Positions 50,463 through 63,222 are shown, counted from the stretch's first letter. The stretch: DNA of 64,000 bases from Paraphaeosphaeria minitans (GCA_015832175.1 WJXW01000004.1:2418001-2482000), one strand, 5' to 3'. The notes: generated from the letters alone by a model not told the origin. Program-made: numbers and translations.

Positions 50463-52472
50463 ATGGCGCAGGAGCAGAAAGGAGACCATCTGCTGCAGCG
50501 CCCGCTTTACGGTATCCGAGCCCACATTTGGCGCAGTTCCTTGACCCGTGGCTAATTCATTGCAGTGTTCGATGTCCCCGAGGAGCTGCTATCGACCCTC
50601 ACACTCAAAAACCAGCCAGATCAAATCCCCCAAGAACCGCCACAAACACCGACCCCCGCAAGCGACGCAGGCGAGCGCTCCGAGAACGAACATGGCAGCC
50701 CCGCGAAGGCGACGTCCTGCCACCTGTGCGGCCTCGGCTTCGCGACGCTCGCCGACCAGCGCAGCCACGTCCGCTCCGATCTCCATGGTTACAACCTCAA
50801 GCAGAAGATCAAAGGCCTGAAGCCGGTCGGCGAGGGAGACTTCGAGAAGCTCGTCGGCGAGCTGGACGAGAGTATCTCAGGGAGCGAGTCTTCGGAGTCG
50901 ACTGAGGACGAGGAAGAGGACAAGCCCAAGCAATCTACGCTGAGCGCGCTGCTGAAGAAGCAGGCCAAAATCGCGGATCCCGAGTTTGACGACATGTCGT
51001 CGAAGAAAAGACAGCGCGGGGCTGGGAAGCCGCCGTTGCTGTGGTTCACATCGCCGCTGCTGCCGGATAATCTGTCGCTGGGGTTTTATAGGGCTATTTT
51101 CACCGTTGCGGAACAGGAAGAGGATATACATCTTGTTGAGTCGTTGCGGCGGAAGCAGATTGCCCCGGCATCACCACCGAAGATCAAGTCGGAAGGCGGC
51201 GTACCTTCACCGGGAACTGATATCGGACCGCACTACTTTCTGTGCATGATTGGAGGTGGCCATTTCGCCGCCATGATCATCTCACTAGCACCGAAGAAGG
51301 GAAAGAATCATGCGGGAGTGGACGAGCGCTCGGCCACCGTTGTGGCTACCAAGACGTTCCACAGGTACACAACTCGTAGGAAGCAAGGTGGCTCACAATC
51401 GACTAGTGACGCTGCCAGAGGCGCTGCGCACTCGGCCGGCTCATCTTTGCGTCGCTACAACGAGGCCGCGCTTACGAAAGAGGTGCGCGATCTGCTGACG
51501 AGCTGGAAGTCGATGATCGATTCAGCTGATCTGCTTTTCATCCGCGCAAGCGGCACGACCAGCCGGAAGACGCTGTTCGATAAGTACGAGGGACAGGTGT
51601 TGAGGAATAACGATTCCCGCAACAGGGGATTCCCATTCACCACGCGGCGTGCGACACAAAAGGAGCTCATTCGCGCGTTCGTCGAGCTCACCCGCGTCAA
51701 GCAAAGCACCATCGATGAAGCCGCACTCGCAGTATTAAACGCACCCCAGAAGGAGCCCGCAGCACCCACATCTCCAAAGCCCCAGAAACCACCCAAGCCT
51801 TCCAAGGAGGACGAAGAAGCTGCGCTCCACACCTCCCAAATTGCCTCCATCATCAAGCGCTCCAAAGTGCCCGCCCTCCTTAACTACCTCAAGACCAACA
51901 ACATCCCTTCAACATTCACATTCGTCCCGGAAAATTACCACACCCCAACACCTCTCCACCTCGCTGCATCCCTCAACTCCGCACCCGTAGTCCTAGCACT
52001 ATTGACAAAAGGGGGCGCTGACCCCACTCTCATGAGCGACGACGCCCGCACCCCCTTCTCCCTCGCTGGCGACCGCGCAACCCGCGACGCCTTCCGCCTC
52101 GCGCGCTCCGAACTCGGCGAATCTGCGTTCGCCTGGGACGATGCCGGTGTGCCCTCCGCTCTCTCAAAACCCGACCTCGAGAACCGCGAGGCGCGCGAGA
52201 AGAGCGAGAAAGCAGCCGAAGACAAGGCTGAGGCTGAGCGAAGGAAAGCGGAGACGGAGCGATTAAGGAAGGAGGGCGAGGCGGAGGATGCCAAGAGGAA
52301 GGAGACGAAGTTGGGCAAGGGAAGGGTTGTTGGAGTGCCGGAGAAGAGTGCCGGGGAGAGGAGGGAGGAGGAGGTTCGGGGGTTGGGGCCTGAGGCTAGG
52401 GCGCGGATGGAGAGGGAAAGGAGGGCGAGGGCGGCGGAGGAGAGGATGAGGAGGTTCGCGGGGGCAAGGTGA
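50463..52472 (+). CDS. VMS1: Vms1/ANKZF1 tRNA-releasing ribosome-rescue factor
   Basis: Releases nascent chains from stalled 60S ribosomes in the ribosome quality-control pathway and acts with Cdc48 at mitochondria and ER. Two exons (50463-50511 and 50566-52472) give 651 residues. Exon 1 supplies LLQRPLY before VFDVPEELL, matching family openings. A C2H2-type zinc finger (CHLCGLGF...H...H) starts at Cys68. The VLRF1 release domain spans about 165-420 and has the catalytic loop GGSQ with Gln294, in the position of the essential glutamine of yeast Vms1. Two ankyrin-like repeats (about 480-545; TPLHLAASLNSAPVVLALL) follow, then a long Glu/Lys/Arg coiled coil and a C-terminal Cdc48-binding VIM motif that fits R-x5-A-A-x2-R exactly (RERRARAAEER). 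Confidence 0.95.
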
Positions 52473-54002
52473 TGAACAGAGAGGGGCAGAGATGACAATG
52501 CGAGTAATCTTGCACCAGTGAATCTACTTAATCAACAATCAAAACTTGAGTCGGGAGCTAGCAGCGCTACTGCAGCCAGGTACGGGCGAACTTGTTCGAG
52601 GAGGTGCGGCATATCTAGTGTCGTGTTTATTCTGTGCAGCTAGATGGATAGCGGCGCTCTTATTTACTACGCTTATATTAACTGCTACTGACCGTAGCAG
52701 CCCAAATCACTCCACGATGCCCAAGACTAGCCAATACTACAACTCCATATAAGCACCGGAATTACATCTCCTCGCCATTATTTCGTGCTCTAAAATGAAC
52801 TGGGAGGGGGGGGGAGAGAGCAACGGAGGCGAGGATGCATAAGTTGTTGGGCAGTTGGTGATGGACAGATGTCTACGCAGAGGTTAAACATGAGAGAGCA
52901 ACCTAGCGACGAAGTCTACTTGAATTGGCAAATCAGGTTTTGAATCACTATCTTGACAACCGTACAAGGAAATTGAACCCTGTCAGCCGAAGAAACTTCG
53001 TGAAAATGGCAGGCAAGCGTCAGTCGTACGTAGCAGATCATTTCATAACTATTACACTCCGCTTCGTTATCTGGAACGCACCCATCGCCCTGTCCCAGGA
53101 TCTAGAGCTCGTCGCAGCCCACACCGCATCCTCGAGATTATGGGCTTTCATCATGCCACCCACCCCGCCCGATAAACCTGACTTTGGTGATGATGGTATA
53201 TCTTACATAGTGATGTGCGGGAGAAGCCTACGTACGACGGAAGGAACGTAACTTATAGTAAGCTTGCTCTCGCCATCTCGCAACGTAATATGGCTGGAGG
53301 GATAAGAAAATGAAGTAGCAGAGTTCAGTGGTTAAGTGGATTGGCCTAAGAGATAGGCGTCGAGGGAGCAGGTGGGGTTGAGGCCGGGGAGGGAGGGTGG
53401 TCCAAGGTTGGAACTTGAGGAAGTGGATGTTGGAAGGAAGAAAGTGAGGGTTGTACATCAGTATGGGCATGCGGGTGCAGGGTTTTAGGATTCGATTGGG
53501 AGTGCGAGGAAAGCTTTAGAAGGGCCAGGGATCTGACGTGCGAGAAATCTTTGGATTCACCGTGGGTGATAAGAAAAGCAGACTCTCTGTTGCTATCAAA
53601 CATCTGGATAGACTATTATAACACACTTTTACAACTGTAATGTATAGTGAGTCTCTGCAGGATGAGCTACCTACTCGAAAAGGCTGGTTTTTAATGTCAG
53701 CCACTGTGGTTGTTGGGTATAGTTACGCTCCCATAACTCTATTCAGTCAACTCCCGACAAACGGGGCTTCTTTTAGAAGCGGGAATACGGGTGAGCGGAC
53801 TGCGGGTCGATTTACAACGTGTCCAGCGCGTGCGCGCTCGCAAGGTAGAGTGGGTCCACCCAACAAACCGCAGTACCAAGCTTCACCAAATCCAAACCAC
53901 GGTACAAATTACTAGCGATTGTCGCTTCCAGTCATAATTCCACATCAAACGTTCAAAAAGCGGTGTCTCTCCCACCGACGTAAGGACGAATCTCGACAAA
54001 GC
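52473..54002. other. Intergenic, no supportable gene
   Basis: About 1.5 kb with only weak frames (52925-53251 plus, 53346-53603 minus). A G run (52807-52817) follows the Vms1 3' end. Nothing further is recognised. Confidence 0.45.
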
Positions 54003-54842
54003 ATGGCCAGGAAGCGTTCCCGATCACGTTCCCCGTCGCCCAGTGAATACATCTTCACTGGGGACAGGCACTCCATTCAGAGCCACCCGCGGCAAGATTT
54101 CGGTCGCCAGAACAAACGCCAAGCTCGCAGACCAGCGCAACCTACCGAAGCTATGGACGCTCTACGTACGGCAGCAGGCCATGACACAGCGCCCGCGACG
54201 ACCTTGTTGACCACGTCTGCCAACTTGGTCTACCGTATCCGCTATGGCGTCCTCCCTTACAACAACAGTCTTGGTCATGCTGAAGTCGGCGAGGGCCCCA
54301 CAACTGGATACACCAACGACGCGGATCTGGCGATGCTAGCCGCGGGGTTTTCATCGAACTACCGTTTGCAAGGCATCCGTTGGGAGGTACAAGAAGTCCG
54401 GGTGGGGGCGACCGGTGTGCGAACGCTCATGCGAATGGATAACGGACCAGTGGAGCTGAAAAATGGAACCTGGGCTACTTTCCATGGTGGGTCGTGATTG
54501 CCTGTGAAGAGTGACGGAGTGCTGACTAGATGTAGCGTAGGTTCATCCCATATTTTGGTCCATACGGGAAATGCAAATCCTCTGTGGTATTGTGGACGTA
54601 CGCTAATCTTGCATGGATGACACAGGTACAACGCTATCATGGGTACTCGCGATCAGCTCAGGGAGCGAGAGAGAATGGAAGATGAGCGACTTGCAATCTA
54701 TGTCCGGAAGAACAGGCCGAACCACGGCACACAGGATGATATGGATGTGGAGACTCAGCCAGAGGATCAGGAATCGTATGTTTGGAAGCCATATCGACCG
54801 GAAGATTGGAAAGAAGAGCTCGAGGAGGCTGCAACACAATAA
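54003..54842 (+). CDS. Hypothetical protein with basic RS-rich N-terminus
   Basis: Two exons (54003-54490 and 54626-54842) give about 234 residues. It begins MARKRSRSRSPSPSEYIF, an RS-type nuclear-looking start, followed by a mixed domain (NLVYRIRYGVLPYNNSLG, GFSSNYRLQGIRWEVQEVRV). The second exon is highly charged (RDQLRERERMEDERLA ... YRPEDWKEELEEA). The donor GTCGTG is weak but is the only one I found that joins the exons in frame before TGA, so the splice is provisional. No family recognised. Confidence 0.5.
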
Positions 54843-55587
54843 CATGCAGGAAATGGAGAGCAAAAGCAAACGCGCAATCCGAGTGACACCGTGTCAGGGC
54901 ACGGCGGATCTGATGGTCAGGTTGGCCGCCAACTTTGGCTTATGAGAGCATTCGACTGCGTGTACAATTCATGACGGCACAGAGGTTGCCTTTGTGCAAG
55001 GAGGGAGATGTGGTGGACAGCAGTATCTCATTATAGTGGAGTAAGAACCAAGTGCTAACGTACACTAAAAGATGTTTATCCACATGATCTTGTGACGCGA
55101 GATATGTACCTACCTCGGCGCCCCAAGGTAGCGCCCCGCCCCCTCACCACCTCGACCGCAACAATTTTCGCTGCGGCTACCAGCATCCGCAACTTTCGCC
55201 ATATTTCGGCTCTGTTTCCTGCATGATTAGTTTATCATTCGATGCGGGCCGTTCCTAGTCACCCATGGCCAACCTCGTGGCCGACGTTAGTGTGGGCCAT
55301 GTAATACCGATACTTATGTAAGACGAGCCGAGGTTGTTTCAGTGGTGGGACCCTCTCTTGTCGACTTCATCGCCCTATAGGTTTCTTTATTCCTTGCTTC
55401 GAAATCAAAGGGCGGACTAAGAGCGGACTTCCTTCTTAGTTGTGACCATTCGGTACGTACTTAGTCGCTGGTAGGCCCTTCTGCTTCCTAGACATCTGAA
55501 GACTCTTATATCCCGTCACACCACATAAAAATCTAAATTTCACTCCCCGCCACTGTTTGTTCATACATCGCCTAAAATACTCCCACG
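54843..55587. promoter_or_regulatory. Intergenic / promoter of the MDR reductase
   Basis: No gene seen. Contains a TACCTACCTCGGCGCC motif at about 55108. The last 100 bases before the next ATG are pyrimidine- and adenine-rich, as in fungal leaders. Confidence 0.4.
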
Positions 55588-56655
55588 ATGTCGCCCATTC
55601 CCAAGCAAATACGCCAATGGATCGTCAGCAACCCGCCAAAGACGAACGTTTCCCTGAGCGGAGACGATGCTACCTTCAGACTCCAAACCGTCGACGCACC
55701 CTCCGTTAATGACGGACAAGTCCTTGTCAAGCTCAAGTACCTCTCCAACGACCCCGCACAAAGAGGTTGGATCCAAGATGGCGTCGACGCCCAGCGTTTA
55801 TACGTCCCACCGGTCCGTCAAGGCGACGTCATGCGGTCCCTTGCTATCGGCGAGATTATACAATCGAAGGCGGAGAATCTAAAGGAAGGCCAGCTTGTAT
55901 CGTACATGGGCAACTGGTCAGACTACAGGGTGCTCGAGGCGAAAGAGGTCACGCCGATCCAGGAAAACAAGGAGGCCGGCATCAAGGCTACACACTTCAT
56001 CGGCGCTCTCGGCGTACCTGGACTTACCGCGTACTATGGTCTAGTCAAGGTCGCAGGGGCAAAGGCAGAGGATACTGTCGTGGTCAGCGGTGCTGCTGGT
56101 TCCACCGGCAGCATGGCTGTGCAGATTGCCAAAAACGTTCTCGGTTGCAAGCGGGTCATCGGTATTGCTGGCGGCGCCGAAAAATGCTCGTGGGTGGAAA
56201 GTTTGGGTGCCGATGTTTGCGTTGACTACAAGGCGGCCGACTTTGAGGAGAAGCTCATCAAGGCGACTGACGGATACGCTGAGGTTTACTTCGACAACGT
56301 TGGCGGCCACATTCTCGACACGATGCTGAAGCGCGTCAAGCGCTACGGCCGCGTAGCCGTCTGCGGCTCCATTGCGACCTACAATGACCCTGAGTCAACA
56401 AACTTGAAGAACTGGTTCGAGGTTATTGCCAACCGCATTGAGCTCAAGGGATTCATCGTGTTAGACGCGTACATCCAGGGCAATGGACAGGAGATGTTGG
56501 AAGCTGTTAAGAACGCGGTAAAGGATAAGAAGATACAGATTGAGAAGCAGGAAGAGACTATTGTGCCAACGAAGTTTGAAGATATACCCAAAACGTGGAC
56601 AATGTTGTTTGAGGGTGGCAACAAAGGAAAGCTGGTCACTGAGTTGACGAACTAA
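55588..56655 (+). CDS. Zinc-independent MDR reductase (PTGR/leukotriene B4 dehydrogenase-like)
   Basis: Single exon, 355 residues, NADPH-dependent medium-chain reductase of the prostaglandin reductase/curcumin reductase group. The N-terminal catalytic fold carries LSNDPAQRGWI, typical of this zinc-free subfamily. The Rossmann fold has VVVSGAAGSTGSMAVQIAK (AxxGxxG-type loop) and YFDNVGGHILDTML, and RVAVCGSIATYN and GFIVLDA also match the family. The zinc ligands of classical alcohol dehydrogenases are absent. Members reduce alpha,beta-unsaturated aldehydes and ketones; the fungal substrate is unknown, detoxification being the usual inference. Confidence 0.9.
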   Translation: MSPIPKQIRQWIVSNPPKTNVSLSGDDATFRLQTVDAPSVNDGQVLVKLKYLSNDPAQRGWIQDGVDAQRLYVPPVRQGDVMRSLAIGEIIQSKAENLKEGQLVSYMGNWSDYRVLEAKEVTPIQENKEAGIKATHFIGALGVPGLTAYYGLVKVAGAKAEDTVVVSGAAGSTGSMAVQIAKNVLGCKRVIGIAGGAEKCSWVESLGADVCVDYKAADFEEKLIKATDGYAEVYFDNVGGHILDTMLKRVKRYGRVAVCGSIATYNDPESTNLKNWFEVIANRIELKGFIVLDAYIQGNGQEMLEAVKNAVKDKKIQIEKQEETIVPTKFEDIPKTWTMLFEGGNKGKLVTELTN

Positions 56656-57897
56656 TCGCAGCGTCGGAGAAAGGGAACGCAATAGGCCAATAGAAAGGAC
56701 CTAGTTTCCTACGAATGAAACATTATGCAAGTCAGATGTACCCGATACATTTCCGATTGATTTTTTTTCGTGCACCTTCGACCGGATTGACCTTTGAAAG
56801 CGTGGAGTCTGGCTAGAAATCTTGTCCTACCTTGTGTACAGCGGACTTGAGTGATGCGTTGCCCGCTGCGAGCTATGCCCAGCCTCACATATTCTCAATC
56901 GTTCGTCGCGCAATCCGAAATGATGCAATAAGAAGGCTGTTATGATCTACCTGACGTCTTAGCATATATATCATGTCTAGGTACGAGATGCACCAGGTGC
57001 GATGACATCTGGCATCGTGACCACCTCTTAATCTTGGTAGCGTTACTCCTCATTCAATCTGATAGATAAGGTGGGCGAGAAGCTCGCGGAGATATCCAAA
57101 GTCAATTGGTATGGATGAGGTACGCGGAGCTGTAGCCTCCGAGAGCACTGAGACATTCACGGCGTACCTTGCTAGGTAAACCTGGCCCCGAGCGCTCCGA
57201 AAATACCCCTCTCCCTCCCTTGCCAATCCCAGCAGTTCGTCGCACTCGTAAACGGGTGCCATGCCGAATTCCCCATCGTTTGACCGTGGACCGCAAGGCA
57301 CGCGTCTTCGGTGTCGATTTATCCGGTGCCTCAAATCCATTCTTTTACCCGCCGCGCCAGGACCCCACCATGCCCCTCTATCACCGTACCAGCTGCCTGC
57401 AAACCAACCACCCCACGCCGTATGGCGGCTCTTTCCCAGCTAATCATCAGAATTTTCTCTTCTAGAACCGATCGGAGAGATCAGGCCGCATGGCTATTAT
57501 CCAGGGAGCTGCGTGCGGGCGCTATCCAAGCCTCACTGCTGCACGAGCTTCCACGAGGCGTCAAGTCGGATGTTGGAGCACGCGAAGTCTCATCCCGAAT
57601 CCTTGGTTGCGCGTGAATAAGAGTCAGTGGCAGAATGTGAAGCCGTGGCGTCACTGGTCCATGGCCGCCAAAGTACCTACCGGTCGTAGATGCAGGGTCG
57701 TCGGGCCTCGCGCGTTACGCGAAGACGCGGATATAGACTTGTCCTGCCGTCGGGTCCTCAGGTCAAGGGGAGCTCGGTCTGGCTGCTGGCGTATATAATA
57801 AGATGGAGCCGCGGCTACTTTCCGTCCTCGATAAACCTTCCGACTTCCCGCCGTCATTTTTACCTATCCTTTGTTTACGTACCCTAGCAACTTCACA
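56656..57897. promoter_or_regulatory. Intergenic and xylose reductase promoter
   Basis: No supportable gene. A TATATAATA box lies at 57792-57800, about 100 bases upstream of the xylose reductase ATG. Confidence 0.5.
57792..57800 (+). promoter_or_regulatory. TATA box of the xylose reductase gene
   Basis: TATATAATA about 98 bases before the start codon of the gene at 57898, at a normal fungal distance and on the right strand. Confidence 0.55.
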
Positions 57898-59133
57898 ATG
57901 TCTACTCCGAGCATCAAGCTTAATGATGGCAACAGCATGCCCCAGGTGGGATTTGGGTTGTGGAAGGTAGATAACAAGACATGTGCCGACCAGGTGTATG
58001 AGGCCATCAAGGTCGGATACCGGCTGTTCGACGGTGCTTGCGGTATGGGAAATTTTACTTTCTGAAGGCCCCACAATGATTTGGAGGGAGATGTTCCAGC
58101 GGAGGCAACAAAAAAGGCTCGGTGTCTGTTGTCTCGTAGGCGCTGAATGGGGATGAGGTCGGATTCAAGCACCGAAACCCCGGAAGGACCCCTGCACAAT
58201 ATGGCCTGAGTTCTATGGTACGGGCCAAAGCAATTAATCGCTGACGTCTTGCATTAGATTACGGAAACGAGGTTGAGTCCGGCCAGGGTATTGCCCGCGC
58301 CATCAAGGAGGGCATCGTAAAGCGCGAGGACCTCTTCATCACCTCGAAACTGTGGAACTCCTTCCACGACTCCGAGCAGGTCGAGCCCATTACCCGCAAG
58401 CAGCTCGCAGACTGGGGCATTGACTACTTCGACCTCTACCTGATCCACTTCCCCGTCGCCATCAAATACGTTGCCCCCGAAGTACGCTACCCTCCCGGCT
58501 GGTTCGTCGATGATGCAGGCACCAAGATCGAGCACAGCAAGTCAAGTCTGGAGAGCACTTGGAAGGCCATCGAGCAGCTGAAGAAGAAGGGGCTGGCCAA
58601 GAGCGTGGGAATCAGCAACTACACCGGCGCACTGCTCCTCGACCTCTTCACATATGCGGAGATCACACCCGCAGTGTTGCAAATTGAGCACCACCCATAC
58701 TTCACACAAGAGAACCTTGTGAAGCTCGCCAAGGAGCGCGGCATCGCCATCACAGCGTACTCGTCATTCGGCCCTTCGTCGTTCATCGAGTGCGACATGA
58801 AGGTTGCGGCGGACACGCAGCAGTTGTTGTCGCACAGCCTGATCACCGGCATCGCGGAGAAGCACAGCAAGACCGCGGCGCAGGTTCTGTTGAGGTGGGC
58901 AACGCAGCGCGGTCTGGCGGTTATCCCCAAGAGTAACGACCCGAAGAGATTGGCACAGAACTTGGACGTTGTGAACTTTGACTTGGGCGCGGATGAGATC
59001 CAGGAGATCTCAAACCTGAACATCAACCTGAAGTTCAACGTACCTACGAACGTAAGTTCTGGTCATTTTGTGTCTTTTCAGGCGGCTGCTAATCGATCTT
59101 CAGTACGGCATTCCTTGCTACGTTTTCGCATAG
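57898..59133 (+). CDS. xyrA: NAD(P)H-dependent D-xylose reductase (aldo-keto reductase family 2)
   Basis: Reduces D-xylose (and L-arabinose) to the polyol, the first step of fungal pentose catabolism. Three exons (57898-58042, 58258-59051, 59104-59133) give 322 residues, the standard length. The catalytic tetrad is visible: Asp and Tyr in LFDGACDYGNE, Lys in FITSKLWN and His in YLIHFPVA. The coenzyme motif [14 protein letters not shown] is that of xylose reductases. It ends YGIPCYVFA, supplied by a nine-codon last exon. The first intron is 215 bases, unusually long for this window, and interrupts the catalytic DYGNE motif. The frame left unspliced at 59052 would add an unrelated tail. Confidence 0.95.
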
Positions 59134-59898
59134 CCGTGAGCTGGCGTCTTCTGCAAATGAGTTGACTTCGAGGTGTCGAGTGTACAACGAGTTGGGCGTA
59201 CCGTTATGACATGCGTCCCAGATACCACTTTATGAATCAGAACGGGACATCCATTTTACCTTTCATTTGTCCTTTGGTGTGTTGCCGCCTCCTCCAAAGC
59301 TCCTTCGCATGACTGTACCGGCACTTCTCGCTTGCCTTATTAAATTTGATCAGTACAATACAGGGCACCGACAGTGAGGCCATGATTCCGGAATGGATCT
59401 TGAGGGTTGTCTGTGAGCAGATTTGACGTGGTTGAGACGACGAAATGTCCAGAAATACGGTTCGCACGAGACTTCTCCCTCAAGTACCCCACGCCCTCAC
59501 CTTCTCGTGGCCAGCTCAGCGGCACCCACGCCTCCTATACTCATTTTCACCTCCGAAAGCCTGACTTGGAGGTCGCCATATGGGCCTTCGCTTGCCGAAA
59601 TGCGTTGCAGCTCGTGTTTGCTTCTTTCAGCTGTGGCTGGACCAGACCCAAAACCGGACGCAGCTCTATACGATTTCAAACCACACCTTGCCCAGACCTC
59701 GCCCTATATATGCAGCTGAAGATAGCCGCCGCAGTGCCGTGGTGCGAGGCTGCACTTCACGGTATTTGACCATGGCGTGCCCATTTCCGTCTTCTGGCGT
59801 TGTTCGCTCGAAACCTCGCGCGAGGGCGAAGTCAGGAAACGCGCAGTGCGCGTTATCTAGGTACGGTACCTACCGTACCATACAATCTCGAGACTCGC
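59134..59898. other. Intergenic, no gene seen
   Basis: Only short frames without motifs. A TAGGTACGGTACCTACCGTACC palindrome-rich stretch occurs at about 59858-59880, just before the membrane-protein pseudogene. Confidence 0.45.
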
Positions 59899-61776
59899 GA
59901 TGCGGCTCCCAACATTCCGAAATGTCTTCTTGCTCTTCTTTGTTCTGCACGCAATCAAAACCTTCGCGGCGCCGGTAGACGACAAGGAGAAGATGCGGAA
60001 CATCACCGTGACCCTACCCGAAGGCACCCAGATCTTCAATGACTCGGAAACCATCTGAACGCCCGCCAGGTGGAAGGACATCGCCATCTTTTTCCTCGTC
60101 AACTACGTAACGCACGCGCGTACGACCGTCGTCCTGCCCGGCGAAGGCTGGGAGTCGTATATGACCAACGCGCTCGCATCGCTCATGTTCCCCGGCTTCG
60201 GCGCGTATCGCGGCCTGCGTGCTATCTTTGTGGGGTGGGCGACGGTACGCAAGCGGTTTCGTTCTGAGTCGTGGGAGCATGTCGATGGCGAGACGAAGCA
60301 CATGCATAAGCACAAAGCGAGACGGGCGAGGAATTTGCAGAAAGCGAGGAGAGCGGGTGCGCTTTGTATGGTTGTGAGGTCCAGTGATTGGGAGCCGAGA
60401 GATGGTGATGTGATTGAGCAAGAACGTCATGTTGGTTCAGGGCTCTGCGAGAGAGAGTTTCTTCAACGGCAAAGGGAAGCAAGAAGCTGTGGTCTCTGAA
60501 CAGGAGATGGACGATGATCAGTCTCTGCTGTGGGATTCGCACCTGGAGATGCGGAGCATGTGGGAGGCACGAGTGCGCCTGGGATCCAGCTGCACACATA
60601 CTCTACGCCGTGGGCCTACTGCAGGAAACGCTGCCCGGATTCTGTTGGATCACGGACCATACGCTGTGCGCCCGCAGAGCTCTCACCAGGCTATTGCATC
60701 ATCATGGTGCCGGCATGCACTCCGGTTCGCAACCTCATCGACGATGCAGTCGACCGTATCAACTCTAACTACGACATCATGAGAGGTCTCGTTGCGCTCG
60801 TACAGGCTTTGCTTGCCATCCAGACGCTTTATCAGACACGGGGTGATCAGCTCGACAAGTTTGGATATGCGGCCTTTTGGACTGACCGTCGCACCCTACG
60901 CAGTCGTGAGTCTGGTCAACCTTCTCGGTTCGCTGGCAAGGCCCGATTACGACGCCGTGTACATGGTTGGCTCGCCTATCATGGCCGAAGAATGCAGGAG
61001 AAAAGGTCTAGATGGATACTACGACGGCGTTGTCGGTGAAGTCTTTGAGGCGGACACGGATCGCCACGAGTCCTTCGCCGACAACAAAGTCAAGGAGGGG
61101 TCCCAATCTGCCAAGAGCCCGGTCAAGTTCGTCACCATGAAGACATGTATGTTCAGTTCGCGAAATACGGCATCGCAGCATCTCCACACCGTCAAGCATC
61201 CGACGAGACCCTCGTCAAGGTGATGGCAGGTGGCGCGACCCCGGATTCTGCAGCTCCCAGTCGATCTCTGTTGTCCCCAACGCATCCCCGTTCTCCTACA
61301 ACCGTGCGAAGAAAGGCGCCATCGACGATCCGCTCCCTTCTCCGCTCGTTCTCGACACCGTAAAGTGGCCCGGCGAGCTTCTTCCGCGCGGCACGCGTTA
61401 CATCAAGCGCAGTCGCTACTTCGCGTTTGCGCTTTCGCTCTCCCCAATCCTCATCATATTCGTACTCTCCAAGTTTCGCTCAGGGAATAGCACAACCTTG
61501 CAGCAGGCCATGACTATGCTTTGGCTGGCCTGGGGCAGCGCCATTGGATTTCTCGTGGCGAAGTACGAGAAGAAGGACACGAGTGGAGAGAAGGTGGAAG
61601 GTGTGACGAGAGTGCGCAGTGTCTTGGTGAAGTCAGCGTTCTTCCTGGTGTTAGGTGGGCCTGCGGTTGCAGGATGGTGGGTTGTAGCGGAGATCTACTG
61701 GATTATGGGAAATGTGCCAAGCTGCCTGGTTAGGAAGACTAGAATAGGTATACTCGTAAACGTCATAAAGAAATAA
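59899..61776 (+). pseudogene. Broken multipass membrane protein (fungal family of unknown function)
   Basis: The frame begins at 59899 with a signal-like start MRLPTFRNVFLLFFVLHAIK and continues through RWKDIAIFFLVNYVTHA and MFPGFGAYRGLRAI. A TGA at 60056-60058 sits where homologue-like sequence would have a tryptophan (ETI-stop-TPARW). One-base shifts are then needed near 60420 (before NVMLVQGSARESFF), in 60540-60680, and at 60877, where TTTT in place of TTT separates RGDQLDKFGYAAF from GLTVAPYAVVSLVN. The last part (about 61230-61776) has further helices (YFAFALSLSPILIIFVLS, MLWLAWGSAIGFLVA). One nonsense change plus at least three shifts point to a recent pseudogene; sequencing error is the alternative. 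Confidence 0.65.
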
Positions 61777-63222
61777 AAGAATTCGGATTATGTGCAGCCT
61801 ATGTAAGTTTGGGGGTGTAGGCATGGCATGTTGTTGGAATGAGTTCCAACCTTGGTCTGGACAGAAAAACGATTCATCGTTTTGCAATGATTCTCAAACA
61901 AGTCCCAGGTTCCGGGCATAATTAGTTCCCTGTCATCCATCCAATCCAGGAACGAAGACCCAAAAAACGTGCGTTAACAGCGTTATCGAGAAGCAAGTCA
62001 TGGGCATCCACCACTACACCGCTCCCACTACACCGCTCATTGCGGGAAAAGAAAAAAAGAAAAAACATACAACAGCGGGGATTCGCCAGTGGTCACCCAC
62101 CTGACTACTGATCCGCCGGTACCCTGCTTGTGTAAGGCTGAGCGGACGGGAAGCCCAATTTTCAAGGTCCTATGGTCGTATGTGAGAAAACTCGTTCTAC
62201 AATATGTACATATACCTACATTGATGGAAATATCTTATCTTTTAAAGATATATACATATACTCACACCAGTATCAAGTCGGAAGAGAAGATGGGTAGCAA
62301 TAGCTTCCATAGCCAGGTGGACGTTTTACGACTGGAGGTAGATGGCTTCGTCGTGGCGACATGGCACCCTCGTCGCGGCACAACACGGAAGTCATTCACA
62401 TTCTTCCCGCGATAACGCGGTCAACATGTCGGCGTCACGAGTTCACTCATGCGCCTTACCCACCTTCCCTCTCGCGGTGCCGATCTCCCGCCAGCCCGAC
62501 AAGCTCCAATCGACGCCCTGTAGCCTCCCGGATCTAGCACGGCCCGTTCGCCCACCCTACGGCTACCCAACCTGTGCCGCTGGCATCCAGGGCAGGAGAG
62601 TGCAGAGCCACGCCGGGACTCAGGGTGGCTTGCTTCCTTGGATTACCTAGGTATCTACATTGCGGTAGAAGTGTCGCCCAGGCAGACCAGTGGAGGGGTC
62701 ATGGTTCAATGGCTCCATCCTTCATCGCAGCCTACTGGCCACTATGTCGCCGCTCGAAAATCCACCATGCACGTCCGTTGGCAGACCCAAGCTCTGCGAT
62801 GGATTACAAAGTCTCACTGCATCAGGCAGTCCTTGCTCGGAGCGACCCCACCCTGTCTCCGGCCGAGCTCACACACCCGCATCTTTGCATGTACAAAACC
62901 TATGCGCACCCACTTCCCATTCCACTGCCACCCTCCCAACCCTCTCCGAGAGCCAACGTCACGCTCTTGTTTCGTTGATCTCTAGCAGTCAGCCGATAGA
63001 AAATAGGGTTTATATGCGTTTGCGAGCTGGGCCATCTGGAATCGGATGCATGACGTAGCATTTTGCGAAAAGATATAGGCCGACGGAAAGCCCGGATACC
63101 TAGGTCAGCGCGCGCGCAAAGCATTTCTGACGCGACGACCGGGGTGCGAACGTACAAAACGCTTCGGCGGCCTCGCTCTTGCTTGCTTGAAACATTCCGC
63201 GTGTTCCGCGCTGCGCGTCGTT
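61777..63222. other. Intergenic, no gene seen
   Basis: Contains a direct repeat CACTACACCGCTCCCACTAC/ACCGCTCATT (about 62011-62040) and an AT-rich stretch with TATATACATATA (62185-62265). Open frames in 62300-63050 lack recognisable features. Confidence 0.45.
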
